Positions 60,178 through 64,000 of a stretch of DNA of 64,000 nt are shown in pieces. The stretch's first letter is position 1. Every line of letters begins with the position of its first letter. Made by a program: the position numbers and the translations under genes. The notes below the pieces were generated by a model. That model was given only the letters and a program-made list of their open reading frames with translations. It was not told the DNA's origin and did not search any database. Source of the stretch: Theobroma cacao (taxonomy: Eukaryota > Streptophyta > Magnoliopsida > Malvales > Malvaceae); the NCBI RefSeq assembly GCF_000208745.1, contig NC_030855.1:11574744-11638743 (forward strand). The letters run 5' to 3'.

Positions 60178-61610
60178 TGTCACGACTCAAACCCTAGGGT
60201 TTATGATCGGGGCACAAGCCTGGCAAGCAAAGCCCATAAGACCCGAGCAAGCCTTTGAGTTCAAAATCAAATAACACATAGCCAAGGGATTTCATATGTC
60301 ATATTCATAAATAAAATTCAAGTTCAACATAGTACACCATCCTTGGCACATAATTCATACAATTATCATAAGGTCACACATTGACCATTCAAGGCAGGTT
60401 CGTACATAACAACCCTTAGTACACAATATTACAAGTCACTCAGTGCCTACAATATCCAGAGTGCATTTCTTTCTAAACATAAAATTTAGAGTGCGAAAGC
60501 TAATGTAGACCAGACCCAGCGAAGTGACCAAAATAGGGGACATACTAGATGCCAACATTGATTTGTCAATAGAAGACCCTTGCCTTGCTCTGTCCAATGG
60601 CCTATTTATCTACACATGGTACAAAATTAGTGAGTATTATAATACTCAATGAATGGTGCACTAAATTAGAATCATATACATACATGGGACACATAATAAA
60701 TATTCTACTCCCAATGCACTGATAAAACCTAACAAACATCTTCAAATATAAGGGATATTAATATCCTTATATCATCATCCCTAACATCCTCCAAGATCAT
60801 CACACATATCATTAAGCTTACTCTCGAAGCCAAATCAAAGTTAATCACATCATTTTCCATGACACACTCTAATTGTCGAAGTATCATATCGATTCATTTC
60901 ATGTTTATCTAGGCCTCTCCAAGGTTATCACACGTCGTATACAAATCAATTCACATGATGTCAGATCAGTGAATGGTTCTCCCCTGAACATAGTCAAATC
61001 ACTCATGGTGGCCAGCCGACAGAGAAATAAATCATGCATAGGGCAAAGTTGTTGGCAAAACACAAGTCATGCGCATGCCGAAGTAATGAGTGGAGAATTA
61101 AATCGCACCCAGCACCGAAGCAGCTAGCGAAAAATTAAATCATCTATCAGAGTAATCACCCGATGGTCGATATCGTCAAGAGTAATCTCCCGTCATTGTC
61201 ATCACTCAAAGTAATCTCCCAACAAGTAGTATTACAGCACTACAAGTGGGACTAAACCACATCTCCTATTTACCATCATCCCTGCATGCACACACACATA
61301 GTCACAAGATAACGGAATCCACTCAACCTCAAGTCAAATCCACGTTCGAAATTCATTTCTTAGATGGAACACAATTCCACAATGAGACCATCATGTCTCT
61401 ATTCTTCTATATGTCCACAACATAGTAATAATCACATTTATCGAGCTTCATTTGTCAATAAGCTCATTAAGTTCTAAGTGCCTCAATAATCATAGCTCAC
61501 TGGCTACATATACATCAACAATCTCATTTTAATTTAATCATGGTCTAATAGCCGCTTATACATGAATAAGATCACATCAGATAATGCATCAATAATCTAT
61601 CAACAAAAAA
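60178..61610 (-). mobile_element. LTR family C, second copy
   Basis: Starts TGTCACGACTCAAACCC on the plus strand; from 60485 it matches 5690 onward. It is interrupted at 61610 by a family A LTR. Its other part lies beyond the window. Confidence 0.7.
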
Positions 61611-63070
61611 GCTATCAAGCCCAACTCTACAATATATTTATTATGCCATTCCTACATAAGAATGCATTTTTGCTTATTTGGGTACCTCGAAAATTGTTAA
61701 AGGATGGCAATGTACCAAATGGTACAATTTAGTTGAATTAAGCCTCGAACTAGTCCAAATAGAGATTTTAAGATGAAATTGAGAATTTTAAAGCCCCGAA
61801 ATGACTTAAAATGGTGATTCGAAGTTCGAAGACCAATTTGGAGTCAAATTGGAATTTTCATGATCTAGGGGTAAAATGGTCATTTTGCCACCGGAGGCTA
61901 AAATTGGAATGTTGGAAGAAGTTTTTGATCAAGATTGACTATTTAGAACATAATTTGAGTTTGAGAAGTGAAAAATTTTAATTTTGACATCGTTTCTAGC
62001 ATAGGGGTAAAATAGTCATTTTGCCACCCTAAGGGCAAAATTGTAATTTTACACCACCCAACACTTGTCCAGCACATGGATTTTACCCAATATTATCATG
62101 GATAATTGAAGGATTTTATGTGGTGGAGAAAGAAAACTTAATAGTTAAGAATTTAAAAATGGACCAATAACATGGTGACAAGTGTCAAGCTTAGATTATT
62201 TTATTATTTGGCTTTAAAAATTAGCCTACAACTCTTCCACATTCATTCTTATGGCCGGCCATAGCAAGAACAAAGGGAGAAAAGAAAGAACAAGAACCCT
62301 AGGGTGAAAATTCAAGAGAAAATTGGTGGATTTCAAGTAATCAAGCAATCAAAGGTAAAATTTCTTGATTTTGACTTGTGATCTACCTTTTCCATGCATT
62401 CTTTTGCATTTTCCATGGTTAAATCACATGATTTCATGATGGGTATCTTGCTGGCTGAACATTTAGAGAGAGGTTTTGATGCTTGATTTGGTTAGATTTT
62501 AAGATATTTTAGTGTTTTTAGTTAGTTAGTGATGTATAACATGAAAATCAAGCAAGAAAAATTCATGTTCTTCCATCACCCATCATTGGCCGAATTCTCC
62601 ATGTGGAATATTGAGGATGATTTTGATATTTATTTCAAGTGATTTGATTAGGAATTAGTGATTTATGGTGTGAGAATCAAGTAGGGAAAATTATAGTGTT
62701 GATGCACCCACCATGGCCGAATTTTCCAAGAGAAAATGTGAGGATGATTTTGCCATATTTCAAGTTATTTAATTTGTGTTTGATGATTTGGAGTATTGGG
62801 AGAAAAATGAAATTATTTGGAGTTGAATTGGACGTATTGGCCAATTAATCAAGTGATAGATCGAATTAAGCCAATACTGTTTAATTTAGGTACACAATTG
62901 AATTTGTGTAGAACACCATGTTTAGACAATAATCTGAATAATTTGCATCCCATTTCATACATTAGTATAAAGCCTGAATTGGTTTTATAACAATTTAGCA
63001 CAATGTAGTAAATGGCTTATTGTGCATTATGTTTAGGTGGTGAGCATTCTGGCAAAAGTAAAGAGATAAT
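61611..63070 (+). mobile_element. LARD LTR (family A), first half
   Basis: Starts GCTATCAAGCCCAACTC, like the LARD1 3' LTR without its first T, and matches it up to GTGGTGAGC...AAAGAGATAAT, where a family B LTR interrupts it. Whether it is solo or part of a LARD cannot be seen. Confidence 0.85.
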
Positions 63071-64000
63071 TGTGAGACCTCAACCTCTATAGGCTTGTAA
63101 CTAAGCATAGATGTAATAATACGAGCCAAGGGTAGTTTCGTCATTTTCTCTAATAAGCTCTCAAAAGAAAGTTTTTATGATATTTTAAGGTCTAAATAGG
63201 TATAAGACTGCATAAATGATGTGTACTAATGAAAACACGAAGAAAACTAGAAGTTTCAACAATTTTCATAACAGGGGCAAAATGGTCATTTTTCACCTCA
63301 GGTTAAGATTTTAAGTTTTTATGAATCCAAGTATGTTTAGACCATCATGGACCTTGTCCCAGTGTCAAAAAAGCAAAAAGATTGCACAAAGGGTTGCATG
63401 AGAACAAACTAACTAGTCAAGGGCATTTTCGTAATTTTAAGGGAATGGATAAGATTGGCTATAAATATCTTTCTTCCAGCAGCTTCTTCTCCCATTTTTC
63501 CAATAGCTTGTCTTCTTCTTCTTCTTCCCTCTCAAGTTTCTTCAAAACTCCATGGAAGCTTGATATGGAGCTTGCATAATTTTCTCTCTCTAACTCTAGT
63601 TTTCATACCTTTGAGCCCTTTTGACTAGAACTCTTTAATTCTTTCACTCTCTCACTTTAAAACCCTTGATAAAGCTTATTTCCATACTTTCTCTCACTAG
63701 TTGGGCATTCTAGAGAGAGAAAAAAAGAATTACCCAATTTATTTGGAAGCTATTAGAAGAGAATTCAACTACAAAGGAACCCTAGGGTGAGTGATGAACC
63801 AAGCTTGATTTTTAGCTGTGAATAATGACTAGTAATTTAGATTAAGAGCTGTTTTATTGTTGAGTATGTTCATTACTTTTTTAGTGATGAAGATAGTGAA
63901 CATAGATAGCTATTTAATGTAGCAATTAAAAGCTAGCTAAGAGATAGCTTTTAAGGTTCATAGTGTGTGAATTGACCTATTGTTTTTGCTAATGTGATCC
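63071..64000 (+). mobile_element. Family B LTR, truncated by window end
   Basis: Starts TGTGAGACCTCAACC at 63071, inside the LARD LTR; ATAAT at 63066-63070 is the likely TSD, the same pentamer as left of 349. TATA box at 63460-63467, then the CTTCTTCTTC leader and the GAGAGAGAAA block as in the other family B LTRs. Confidence 0.88.

Noticed and set aside
1..64000. A novel defence or metabolic gene system
   Set aside because: I found no intact cellular gene or gene cluster on either strand. All recognisable coding sequence belongs to transposable elements, apart from the uncertain RPA-like exons.

Overview
The window is plant nuclear DNA, AT-rich, and almost certainly from a eudicot. I recognise no intact cellular gene. 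Nearly everything that can be named is transposable-element sequence: Ty3/gypsy LTR elements with LTRs of about 2.4-3.4 kb, non-coding LARD-type derivatives, Ty1/copia remnants, a non-autonomous hAT element and a decayed Helitron. Many insertions are dated relative to one another by nesting and by target-site duplications (TSDs) that can be read directly. There are three runs of N (11601-12420, 34960-35412, 53729-53751).

Layout. 1-3424: a solo LTR of family B (349-2837) inside older repeat sequence. 3425-7159: remnants of LTR families E-like and C, minus orientation. 7160-16923: LARD1, a complete LTR element with no coding sequence and TSD GGACC, inserted in the family C LTR, which resumes to 17664. 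17665-21157: unidentified sequence and a truncated family D LTR. 21158-26706: 3' end of a Ty1/copia element (ORF end, polypurine tract, LTR) whose ORF is split by a solo LARD LTR (21222-24179, TSD CATAG). 26707-33710: a segment present twice in tandem; one copy carries a 719-bp hAT element with an 8-bp TSD, and a solo LTR (family E, 28877-32251, TSD ATGTT) sits at the junction of the copies. 33711-54291: a minus-strand Tekay/Del-like gypsy element (gag, protease, RT, RNase H, integrase with chromo-like tail), heavily mutated and split between protease and RT by LARD2 (39226-49556, plus strand, TSD CTTTA). 54292-60177: a Helitron remnant, a family D LTR and RPA70-like exons. 60178-64000: three-level nesting, family C LTR hit by a LARD LTR, itself hit by a family B LTR that runs off the window.

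How the parts relate. The LARDs have LTRs, a primer-binding site matching the 3' end of initiator tRNA-Met and a polypurine tract, but no proteins, so they must have been copied by enzymes of an autonomous gypsy relative. The gypsy element here shares the PBS type, the PPT core and the LTR terminus, so its family is a plausible donor, though this copy is dead. The most unusual structure is LARD2: it has two PBS motifs 199 bp apart and an LTR extended at its 5' edge by a module of about 215 bp that ends in a second PPT and resembles the start of the unrelated-looking family E LTR. Three LTR families also carry clusters of different short palindromes.
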